Below the pieces are notes generated by a model. The model did not search any database. It was not told where the DNA came from and saw only the letters and a list, made by a program, of their open reading frames with translations. A stretch of DNA of 58,817 nucleotides from Leptospira biflexa (GTDB taxonomy: Bacteria > Spirochaetota > Leptospiria > Turneriellales > DYLW01), in assembly GCA_020721865.1 (NCBI GenBank), contig DYLW01000004.1:38523-97339 (forward strand), in the 5' to 3' direction. Every line of letters starts with the position of its first letter. Position 1 is the stretch's first letter. Positions 8,613 to 16,285 of this stretch are shown piece after piece. Position numbers and translations under genes: made by a program.

Positions 8613-9609
8613 TTTTTTTCTCTTCATCCAGTTTTTTCAGTGCTTCTTTTGCCGCATTGATCACCGCCATACTGGAGTCGTATTTTACTTTGAATTCCAG
8701 CATATCCCGGGCAGACTCCATTTTTAATTCTGCTATCTGGTTGATGGCCCGTATTCGGATGGCTTCATCATCATCTTTGGCCATTTCAATCAATATTTTT
8801 TCCACGTCTTTATCACCCAACTCAATCAAAGAATTAATGATCTGCATCCGGAAAAGCCGGTATTTTTTTTTCTCATCAATATCCTCAATATCATCAATTT
8901 TCTTCAGCTCTTTTGTTAGCATCTCCCGTGCATTGGGGATTTTTAATTTGCCCATTGCGTAGGCAATATATCTTTTATGGGTTAAAGATATTTCCGAATC
9001 TTCCAAGTTTTTCACCAAGTAATCCAATAAATTTTGCTGGTTGTATTTAATATCCGAGAAATATACCAGAATCACATTTTTATTTTCTGTATGGGTTTGT
9101 TCACTCATTAATTTTTCCATGAGTAATGCGTTTATTTCGCTGGCACCTAACTTTCCTACAGTCCGCAGCATATCCTGCAATTTATTGTCGTTTTCTGCAA
9201 AATCAGATTCCCGGATCATTTTTTCAATTACCGGCAGTGCGGCTATGATCTTCTTTTTTTCTATGGCTGTCAGTGCATTAAAAAATACATCCCGATTTTT
9301 TTCTTCCAGCAATGGAACAACCTTATCATCCAGATCATTCCATTTCACTCTGGATACCATGATCCCCAGTTTAGCACGAATAAGAATATCCCTTGTTTCA
9401 AATAATTTCTTTAACTCCGGGATCAGTGCCTTTTGGTCGTTTTCCGGCAGTGTGGAAATCTGGTCAATGGCCCGGCGAACCTGCTCTGAATTGCCATATT
9501 TTAAGGTTAATTCAATTCGTTTCCATTTTTCTGACGCGTCCATTTTCTGGGAAAAAATCCCGGAGCTCATCAGAAGAATGGAAATGACAAGAGACGAAAT
9601 TTTTTTCAT
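8578..9609 (-). CDS. Secreted HEAT-repeat protein
   Basis: 343 residues with a signal peptide (MKKISSLVISILLMSSGIFS). The mature part is a series of paired helices of about 35-40 residues, for example AKDDDEAIRIRAINQIAEL and NPNAREML-type units, characteristic of HEAT/PBS-lyase-like scaffolds. It ends in a Lys/Asp-rich tail. HEAT solenoids bind other proteins, and no catalytic motif is visible. It overlaps the upstream TPR gene by 4 nt (ATGA), so it is translationally coupled. A periplasmic or surface scaffold role is inferred. Confidence 0.8.
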   Translation of the reverse strand: MKKISSLVISILLMSSGIFSQKMDASEKWKRIELTLKYGNSEQVRRAIDQISTLPENDQKALIPELKKLFETRDILIRAKLGIMVSRVKWNDLDDKVVPLLEEKNRDVFFNALTAIEKKKIIAALPVIEKMIRESDFAENDNKLQDMLRTVGKLGASEINALLMEKLMSEQTHTENKNVILVYFSDIKYNQQNLLDYLVKNLEDSEISLTHKRYIAYAMGKLKIPNAREMLTKELKKIDDIEDIDEKKKYRLFRMQIINSLIELGDKDVEKILIEMAKDDDEAIRIRAINQIAELKMESARDMLEFKVKYDSSMAVINAAKEALKKLDEEKKNGDKKDNTGKK

Positions 9610-12149
9610 TTTGACTTTTCCAGATATTGTATAATGTTCTGGTATTCACTTTTTTTGGGATGATTGGGATATGTACGGACAAGCCGCTGGAACATTTCTT
9701 TTGCCTTTTCATTATTTTTCAGGTTCCGGTAGTAAAGAAACGCCAGTTTATCCATGGCCACTGCGTCTTTGGGATTTCTGGCCAGCACTGCCTTATACTG
9801 TATTTCTGCAGCAGCGGGTTTACCGGTCTTCACCAGATTCTGTGCATACCCCAGACGCACATCGGAATTAGCCGGATCCGATACCAGACAAGCCTGAAAA
9901 TATTTCTCTGCCTCTTCATATTTTTCCATACCATAATACAGATTCGCCAGATTGTAATTAATTTCAAAGGATCCGGGATTGATACTATGTGCCTTCAAAT
10001 ACTCACCTTCCGCCTCTTTGCTCAGGTTTTCACTTTTGTATACATTTCCCAGACTCAAGTGAGCCTTGAAATAGTTCGGATTCATTTGAACGGCTTTCTG
10101 ATAATTCTCCCTGGCTTCCGAAAAATTTTTCAGTTTCTCATAATTTTTCCCCAGTTCATAGAATACTCCGGCATCCTGCGGATTGGAAATTTTCTTAAGC
10201 GACGCTATGGCATTCCGGGGATCATTCATTTTTCCGTAAACTATTCCCATATTATAATGGGTTCGCCAGTTGGAGGAATCCTTTTCTAAGGCTTTCCGGA
10301 AAGAATCCAGAGAGGATGGATAATTCTTTTGCAAAAGATATGTTTCCCCCATCTGGTTAAAGACATTTGCATCCGGACGTTCTTTGGATAAATTCTGGAA
10401 AACCTTCAACGCAGCGGCATACTCTCCATTCTTTTTGTGGGCAATCCCCAGATTGTATTTTGCCTCATACAAATCCGGCTTTATGGAAAGAGCTTTCTGG
10501 TATGAGGAAACAGCCTGAGAATATTTTTTCATGGCATCATACGCCAGCCCTCTGGAATAGTATGCGGCGTAATTATCCGGCTTGAGACGGACAGCATGGT
10601 CAAAGGAGTTTATCGCTTCTGCATATTTTTTCTGCCTGTAATACAATTTTCCCAGATGATAATAGCTCTTGTCATCTTTGGGATTTTTACGTATGGCATC
10701 CTGGAATTCCTTTACCGCTCCGGCGTCATCATTTTTCATTTCCAGTGCCCGCCCCAGGAGATAGGAAGCCTCTGCACTATCAGGATTCGCTTTCAGAGCA
10801 TTCCGGAAATGTTTTTCCGCGTCATAATATTCTTTTTTGCTAAAAGCCTCTTTCCCCCGGTTTATTTCATTTTGAGAATTCGCATTATCTCTTCCATTGC
10901 CGGAGGTTTCATTTTTATTATCATTAAGCCCGGATTCCCGCGTCTTATTGTTTTTATTGGAAGTTGCAGAGGATGATCCATCATCTCCTTTTCCGGAACC
11001 ACCGGAGCCGCCACTGCCACTCCCATCGCCGGAACCACCGGAGCCGCCACTACCACTCCCATCGCCGGAACCACCGGAACCACCGGAGCCGCCATTTCCC
11101 TGCTCCAGTTCATGGATTCGTTCTTGTCTTCTTGCTTCCAATTCCGCAGCGTATTCCTTATAAACCCTGGAATATTTCTTTTTTAATCCGGGATTACGGG
11201 AATTTACAGCAAGGGATTTTTTGTAATAATCCAGAGCCGCTTTTTTATCTCCCTTCCGGTATTCCATGTCCCCTTTTCTTTCCAGTACCCCTGCATTGGA
11301 TGGGTCCAGTGAATAAGCCTTATCCAGATATTCCTGTGCTTTTTCCTGATTGCCGGATTTTTCATAAAGCCGGGACATTTTATTATAAATTCTGGCTTTA
11401 TCCCGGGCGGTTGCGTCTTTTTTTTCTGCAGCGGCGGAATAACTTTTCAGGGCATTTTCTATGTCTCCCACAGCGGCATAGCCATCGCCCAGATTTTCAT
11501 AGGGGCGGGAATTTTCCGGATTATTTTCCACTCCTTTTTTGAGATAGGCAATGGCTTCTTTTTTCTTCCCTTTTTTCAGTTGCTGCTTTGCCAGATTCAC
11601 ATAGCTTTCCGGGTCTGTCTTCTCCACTTTCTGGGCAGTCTTATACTCTTTCTCTGCTTTTTCCGGCTTCTTTTTAATGTCATAAATATTCCCGGTTTTA
11701 TTATATGCCTTCGCTTTCATTGCGTCGATTTTTTTAGCCCGTTCCAGAAGTGTTAATGCTTTTGGGTAATCCTTCATTCCGGAATAGGCAATGGATAATT
11801 TTGTCAGAGCATCATACATCCCTTTTTTGTCATTATTTTTCTTTGCAATATCATAGGCTCTGGTTAAATGTTTTATGGCCAAGGGATAATTTTCCATTTC
11901 CAGATAAAGCAAACCTATATCATAATTATTTTTATAGGAATCATCCTTTGTCAATAAATCCTGGAGTTTTTGTATCGCAATGAGTCGTTCGTCACGTATA
12001 TTTTCCAATTGATAATCTTTCAGACCTTTCAGTTCATTCAGAAGATTATCATTTTTTTTATCGGAGCAGAACAGATTGCTGATCAGGTACACAACCAAAA
12101 GAAACAGAGCCAGGATGACCCCGTACCGGAATACATTCTTTTTATCCAT
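9606..12149 (-). CDS. Large membrane-anchored TPR protein with Gly/Ser-rich linker
   Basis: 847 residues. An N-terminal signal anchor at about residues 7-28 (YGVILALFLLVVYLISNLFC) is followed by a first TPR block, roughly residues 55-345. A low-complexity Gly/Ser linker lies near 350-400, and a second, longer TPR block runs to the end. Typical units such as AEASYLLGRALEMKNDDAGA and PDNYAAYYSRGLAYDAM recur with 34-residue spacing, giving well over a dozen repeats. TPR solenoids are protein-binding surfaces, and the tethered position suggests an envelope assembly scaffold. The linker is encoded by a 36-bp tandem repeat (10995-11093). It is coupled to the HEAT protein downstream. Confidence 0.85.
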   Translation of the reverse strand: MDKKNVFRYGVILALFLLVVYLISNLFCSDKKNDNLLNELKGLKDYQLENIRDERLIAIQKLQDLLTKDDSYKNNYDIGLLYLEMENYPLAIKHLTRAYDIAKKNNDKKGMYDALTKLSIAYSGMKDYPKALTLLERAKKIDAMKAKAYNKTGNIYDIKKKPEKAEKEYKTAQKVEKTDPESYVNLAKQQLKKGKKKEAIAYLKKGVENNPENSRPYENLGDGYAAVGDIENALKSYSAAAEKKDATARDKARIYNKMSRLYEKSGNQEKAQEYLDKAYSLDPSNAGVLERKGDMEYRKGDKKAALDYYKKSLAVNSRNPGLKKKYSRVYKEYAAELEARRQERIHELEQGNGGSGGSGGSGDGSGSGGSGGSGDGSGSGGSGGSGKGDDGSSSATSNKNNKTRESGLNDNKNETSGNGRDNANSQNEINRGKEAFSKKEYYDAEKHFRNALKANPDSAEASYLLGRALEMKNDDAGAVKEFQDAIRKNPKDDKSYYHLGKLYYRQKKYAEAINSFDHAVRLKPDNYAAYYSRGLAYDAMKKYSQAVSSYQKALSIKPDLYEAKYNLGIAHKKNGEYAAALKVFQNLSKERPDANVFNQMGETYLLQKNYPSSLDSFRKALEKDSSNWRTHYNMGIVYGKMNDPRNAIASLKKISNPQDAGVFYELGKNYEKLKNFSEARENYQKAVQMNPNYFKAHLSLGNVYKSENLSKEAEGEYLKAHSINPGSFEINYNLANLYYGMEKYEEAEKYFQACLVSDPANSDVRLGYAQNLVKTGKPAAAEIQYKAVLARNPKDAVAMDKLAFLYYRNLKNNEKAKEMFQRLVRTYPNHPKKSEYQNIIQYLEKSK
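10995..11093. repeat. 36-bp tandem repeat encoding a Gly/Ser linker
   Basis: Unit 1 is 10995-11030 and unit 2 is 11031-11066, differing at one base (ctgcc versus ctacc). A partial third copy extends to about 11093. On the minus strand it encodes Gly-Gly-Ser and Gly-Asp-Gly-Ser steps between the two TPR blocks. Copy-number change would alter the linker length in frame. Confidence 0.9.
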
Positions 12150-12188
12150 AACGATATCTTCGGACGGATGGGAAATCCCTTGAGTGTT

Positions 12189-12908
12189 TTATGATGCTGA
12201 ATTCTGTGCGAACACATCGGACAGGCGGGAAATGCCCTGCCCCTTAGTCCCATATAAAAGAGAATGAAAACCAAAATTCAGAGCTCCCCGGAAATCTTCC
12301 TTTTCCTTATCCCCAATATGCAGGATTTGGGATTTTTCCAAATCCGGCTGTCCTTCTTTGGCTTCCTCATAAAAGAAGGAAAAAATACGGGATGAGGGTT
12401 TTTCATATCCAGCCCGGGCCGATGTGACGATGGTTTGGAAATATTTTTTTATACCCAGATTTTCCAGCAATACCGGCAGGCGGTCATCCCAATTGGATAC
12501 GACGGATAGAAAAATTCTTCTCTTCTGTGCTTCAGCAATAAAATCCAGAAGGGTGGGTTCCAGTTCCCAGTATTCCGATTTCAAAAATTCTGGAAAGACA
12601 ATCTTACAAAAAATATCCAAATAATCCTGCGAAATATCCAGATCCCAAAACATCTCTTCAAAAAGAACCCCCCAGAATCCACAGCGGTGGTGGGGGTAGG
12701 AAAATTTATCCACTCCTTCCGGCAGAGTGGCCATTCCTCGTTCCATTGCCTTCTGCCAGTAAACCCGGAAGACAGCCGGCTCCTCCAGACGAGGGAAATC
12801 CCTTTTCAGAATTTTCCTGAGAACATCCCCATAAATCACGGTCGGCGGAGTATTCAGAAATAGGATGGTATTCATTGCATCCAGAGTAATGTGCCGGATA
12901 TCAGTCAT
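12189..12908 (-). CDS. HAD-superfamily hydrolase-like protein (HDHD3-like)
   Basis: 239 residues with a HAD fold. Motif I is TLDAMNT near residue 9; the nucleophile Asp is kept, but the +2 Asp of DxDxT is replaced by Met, as in HDHD3/REG-2-like members. Motif II is VSNWD near 138, motif III is the Lys in GYEKPSSRIF, and motif IV is HIGDKEKEDFRGA. A helical cap lies between motifs I and II. It is probably a cytoplasmic phosphatase or a degenerate relative, and the missing general-acid Asp makes activity uncertain. It overlaps the upstream propeller gene by 8 nt. Confidence 0.8.
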   Translation of the reverse strand: MTDIRHITLDAMNTILFLNTPPTVIYGDVLRKILKRDFPRLEEPAVFRVYWQKAMERGMATLPEGVDKFSYPHHRCGFWGVLFEEMFWDLDISQDYLDIFCKIVFPEFLKSEYWELEPTLLDFIAEAQKRRIFLSVVSNWDDRLPVLLENLGIKKYFQTIVTSARAGYEKPSSRIFSFFYEEAKEGQPDLEKSQILHIGDKEKEDFRGALNFGFHSLLYGTKGQGISRLSDVFAQNSAS

Positions 12909-14439
12909 TGGCCTGGAGCTGAATATTTATCCATTTCAGAATGTTGGCTTTATCTTCCCGCGTTAAAACTACCTTATTCATTTTTCCCTTTTCATCTTTC
13001 GCAATCACATCGGGAAAAACCGTCAGCGTTTCCGGATAATAAAACTCCAGATGGAATTCGGAAATGGGAAACTCTTTGGGATACCGCTCCCGGTATAAAT
13101 CCGTGACAGTCACCCACCCCACAGGATGGAAATACAATTGCAGAAACCCTTTCTGGGATTTTTCCTTTATGTGATAAAAGACAGCCTCTCTTGCGGGGAT
13201 TTCCAGAAGCCGGAAAAAAATGATCCTCTCCTGCAGATCCGTAATATTCTGGGACTGTAAAAAAGGAATGGCCAGATACGGATGTTTTCCATCGTGCTCT
13301 TCTTTCCAGAGTTTCTTTTTCTCTTCCATCCGATTAATCATTTCCGGTTTGAAATCCTCCAGCCGGGTGAAAAACCGGGGATACGCAGGCAAATCGTGAG
13401 CATTAAAATATTGTTCTATGGTATTGGAATTAAGGATATAGACAGTGGCCCTTAATGTTATTGCCGTAGAAAAATGACCATTTTGCTTTTTTAGATTATC
13501 CTTAAAATTCCCACAAAATCGAAGTTCCCCGCCATGGTACCGTTTTATTTTCAGAGAAACCCCATCGTTTTTATACCCGGTATAATTCTGCTGTGGATTC
13601 ATCCGCATGGAATTAAAACATATATCCAGAGTTTTTTCATTTTTCTGCTGCCCCTCTAACCAAGGCGGGGATATGGTATAATCCAAATGCACCCGAAAAT
13701 CATTTCTTTTGGAAGATATGTAATATTCTGTTTCTGTAAAATCCAGAGTTTCCACTGTATCCGGCGATGCAGAAAAAAGCTGTCCGTCAATAAATTCCAC
13801 GGAAAATGTTTTATCCGGTATGGGGAGAAAAGAGAGCTTTTCACCATTATCCGGATTGATTTTAAATAAGTGGTTATTCTTTTCTGTTACCCAGATAGCA
13901 TTCCCAAACCAAGTGGCTCCTCTCAGATAAAGGGTATCATCGTCCTCCGGAATAATCTGCAAAGGAAAGCTCCCCACAATCCGCCGGGAAGACATAGAGT
14001 ACCGGAAAAAACGGTTATATCCCCGGTCATAAATATAGAGCATGTCCCCGTTTGCCGCAATGGATGTGGGATCTTTCAGCTCTTTTATATGAATTTTTTC
14101 CACTATGTTCCCGGTGATGGGATCAATAATCCATAAATGCTTCTGGAATGGGGAGATCAGATATACTTTCCAGAAGGCAATATCGCGCAGGCCGGGAACC
14201 TTGACCAGATTGGAATAGGTGATTTTCCGGACTTCAAAATCATAACCGGTTATCCTTTTTTCTTTGATGTCGGAAACCCATAGGACTCTCCCATCAAACG
14301 CCATCCCCAAAGGCATATTGGAGGGAATAAACAGTTTCTGATCCCGGTTCGTTATAATTTTGCCAGGATTTTTCTCCTGTGCCGGAAGAATGCCCACCGC
14401 AAGAATTATAAGGGGAATAATTTTAATGATTTTTTTCAT
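12901..14439 (-). CDS. Secreted beta-propeller protein with C-terminal transglutaminase-like region
   Basis: 512 residues with a signal peptide (IIPLIILAVGILPAQ). Residues about 35-260 contain repeated strands with NHL/YncE-like phrases (MAFDGRVLWVSD, IAANGDMLYIYD, GNAIWVTEKNNHLFKI), consistent with a beta-propeller. The C-terminal part, near 390-460, has FRLLEIPAREAVFYH and PVGWVTVTDLY, reminiscent of the transglutaminase-like pattern of a GIPAR segment followed by gWvpvD. The catalytic Cys and His are not evident, so it is probably non-catalytic. It overlaps the EI24 membrane gene upstream by 17 nt. A cell-envelope binding role is inferred. Confidence 0.65.
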   Translation of the reverse strand: MKKIIKIIPLIILAVGILPAQEKNPGKIITNRDQKLFIPSNMPLGMAFDGRVLWVSDIKEKRITGYDFEVRKITYSNLVKVPGLRDIAFWKVYLISPFQKHLWIIDPITGNIVEKIHIKELKDPTSIAANGDMLYIYDRGYNRFFRYSMSSRRIVGSFPLQIIPEDDDTLYLRGATWFGNAIWVTEKNNHLFKINPDNGEKLSFLPIPDKTFSVEFIDGQLFSASPDTVETLDFTETEYYISSKRNDFRVHLDYTISPPWLEGQQKNEKTLDICFNSMRMNPQQNYTGYKNDGVSLKIKRYHGGELRFCGNFKDNLKKQNGHFSTAITLRATVYILNSNTIEQYFNAHDLPAYPRFFTRLEDFKPEMINRMEEKKKLWKEEHDGKHPYLAIPFLQSQNITDLQERIIFFRLLEIPAREAVFYHIKEKSQKGFLQLYFHPVGWVTVTDLYRERYPKEFPISEFHLEFYYPETLTVFPDVIAKDEKGKMNKVVLTREDKANILKWINIQLQAND

Positions 14440-15145
14440 AATAATTCAGTGTCAATCCGGCCAAAGATGCCGCCGGTGCCATAATCCACCCATAAACCGG
14501 TATGAACATAAGGAGAAAAGAGGAAACCCCTGCCCCCCAGATGAGAAACCGATTCTCTGAAATAATTTTTTTCCGTTCGGACAACACGGGATAATCCTTT
14601 TCCATCAGATAATCAAATGCCCCCCGCCCCATCAAATAGCTTTCCACAAAAAACAAAAGGATGGGACCCAATGGCCCCAGGAACAAGGAGATAACCAGAA
14701 CAAAAATTTCAATTACCAGAAAAAAGAAAGACATCCACACAGCAAAACCCAGATTCTTCCATTCCTCCTTCCAGCCGATGGCTTTTTCATATCCCAGCAG
14801 TTTTTTCTCAATTTTTCCCAGAAGTGGCCCCAAAAACGGAATCACCACCACCATCACCACCAATCGGTACAAAAAAACGGAAATAAAAAAACCGGCAATA
14901 ATTCCCAGAAATTGCCCGGCATACAACAGAACATTCTGCCAGAATCCCGGTTGTATACTCCCGGTGAGCTCCAGAATGATCCCGGTGATCCCCATATAAA
15001 CAAACGAACCCATCGCCAGCACGGCCACAACACTAATAGCTCCGGGAATTATTAAAAACAGAAAAAGTCTTTCCTGGTGAATATATTTCAGACCCCAGAT
15101 TGTGGAGGCAAAACCGGTAAAAAAATCCTTTCCAGAGAAAGCCAT
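14423..15145 (-). CDS. EI24-domain (CysZ-like) membrane protein
   Basis: 240 residues with four to six long hydrophobic segments and the EI24 signature region VIPFLGPLLGKIEKKLLG near residue 105. A second conserved part (LFLGPLGPILLFFVESYLMGRGAFDYLM) contains the typical long membrane-embedded helices. CysZ of this family is a sulfate permease, but many EI24 proteins are unassigned, and there are no cysteine-biosynthesis genes here. It is the first gene of the packed minus-strand run reaching 6341. AAGGAA is a fitting ribosome binding site upstream of its ATG. Confidence 0.8.
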   Translation of the reverse strand: MAFSGKDFFTGFASTIWGLKYIHQERLFLFLIIPGAISVVAVLAMGSFVYMGITGIILELTGSIQPGFWQNVLLYAGQFLGIIAGFFISVFLYRLVVMVVVIPFLGPLLGKIEKKLLGYEKAIGWKEEWKNLGFAVWMSFFFLVIEIFVLVISLFLGPLGPILLFFVESYLMGRGAFDYLMEKDYPVLSERKKIISENRFLIWGAGVSSFLLMFIPVYGWIMAPAASLAGLTLNYYEKNH

Positions 15146-15183
15146 GAAATACGTTCCTTATCTGGGAACCAGTGTCAAGTCTT

Positions 15184-16026
15184 TCACAGATAATTTTTAT
15201 GGGGGAAAAAACGTGCCACTGTGCACAACCCCAGCCAGTACACCAAGTTAAAAATGCGGTGCCAGCGGTAAGGTCTATTGAAAATGCGGTATAACCAAAT
15301 TAAATTTTTGTTGGTGATAAAATCCGGAGCTTTCTTTCTCTTACCGGAAAGAATGTCCAGAATTCCGCCCAATGGAATAATATAGGAATGGGGAAATCTG
15401 TCCCTGTACTGGAGTAAAAAATCGGCCTCCTTTTTCCACCCCAGACCCAGCAAGATCAGATGGGGTTGGGTTTTCTGCAGAGCCATCACCACTCTTTCCA
15501 TCCCCGGACCTTTCACGTATCCATGATGGCGTCCCACAATCTGGAGCCGGGGGAACGACCTCCGGAGATTGAAACTCAGCTTGTCCAGGTTTTCATCCTT
15601 GCCGCCCACAATAAACACATTGTATTTTTTTGCCTGTGCCACCCGGACCATGTTCATGATATACGCGACCGATGGAATAATTTCCGGAAGGTCTTTTCCC
15701 GCCATTTGGGACATCCACACCATGCCCGCACCCGATGGAATATTCAGAAACGAATTTTTCATAATGGGAGCATATTTTTTTCTCCTCTTTGTCCACATAA
15801 AACGGTAAGGATCCAGAAAAAGGGAATAATTATCCATCGCATCCGTGGTCTGGAGTTTATCAATGTATTTCAAAGACATGGATACCATCTGGGGCAAACT
15901 CGCTTTATAAAACCGGTATCCTCCGATATTCACAGAAACAATATTTTCTGTTTCCATATTCTGGTATTCCAGAATCGGATCATCATCTTCTTTGACACTT
16001 AAATGGGCAGATGAGTCAGATTGCAT
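15184..16026 (-). CDS. WecG/TagA/CpsF-family glycosyltransferase-like protein
   Basis: 280 residues from the ATG at 16026; the frame extends to 16128, but that part has no family character. The core matches the WecG/TagA family that adds ManNAc or ManNAcA to lipid-linked sugars. Visible matches are YNVFIVGGKDENL, IVGRHHGYVKG, LILLGLGWKKEADFL and a C-terminal GGILDILSGKRKKAPDF. The conserved catalytic Asp of the family (PDG in most members) appears as Ser in IPSGAGMVW near residue 105, so the substrate or mechanism may differ. TTGACA at the expected -35 distance lies just upstream on the minus strand. An envelope polysaccharide role is inferred. Confidence 0.78.
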   Translation of the reverse strand: MQSDSSAHLSVKEDDDPILEYQNMETENIVSVNIGGYRFYKASLPQMVSMSLKYIDKLQTTDAMDNYSLFLDPYRFMWTKRRKKYAPIMKNSFLNIPSGAGMVWMSQMAGKDLPEIIPSVAYIMNMVRVAQAKKYNVFIVGGKDENLDKLSFNLRRSFPRLQIVGRHHGYVKGPGMERVVMALQKTQPHLILLGLGWKKEADFLLQYRDRFPHSYIIPLGGILDILSGKRKKAPDFITNKNLIWLYRIFNRPYRWHRIFNLVYWLGLCTVARFFPHKNYL

Positions 16027-16037
16027 TAGCCAGATAA

Positions 16038-16220
16038 GATTTTTTATACGGAGTGTCAAACCAAAGCTGGGGTGGAAAGGAAACAAACCCGGAGGGGTTT
16101 TCGTACTCCGGTGTAGATGAAACCTCAATCAAAGCAGGGTATGGAGCCGTAGAAGATACAATTTGAAGCTGTGAATGCAAAAAGAGGTTTACAGCTTTAA
16201 GGGTGCCGGCCGAATGGCTC
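16038..16220. other. Structured intergenic segment left of the Ehr island
   Basis: The 259 nt between the divergent wecG-like gene and the island contain several inverted repeats: CCGGAG/CTCCGG (16089-16094, 16106-16111), a 10-bp stem at 16163-16172 / 16191-16200 with one G-T wobble, and GAGCC/GGCTC (16144-16148, 16216-16220) enclosing that stem. A short plus-strand frame (16038 to about 16166) reads as a plausible peptide tail but has no start with a ribosome site. It could be a structured RNA, a regulatory leader or a recombination scar. I cannot assign it to a known family. Confidence 0.3.
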
Positions 16221-16285
16221 AATATTTTATCAGATTAATGATGCAACGGTAATTTATGTGACTTTTTGAGGGTTGATTTATTATT

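Noticed and set aside
10995..11093. A CRISPR-like repeat array
   Set aside because: The repeats are directly adjacent with no spacers and encode an in-frame linker.
10897..11542. Proline/Glu-rich plus-strand frames opposite the TPR linker
   Set aside because: They are produced by the Gly/Ser tandem repeat read on the other strand.
16144..16151. A group II intron domain V (GAGCCGTA start)
   Set aside because: Only the first eight bases fit; the rest of the 34-nt hairpin and any reverse transcriptase are missing.
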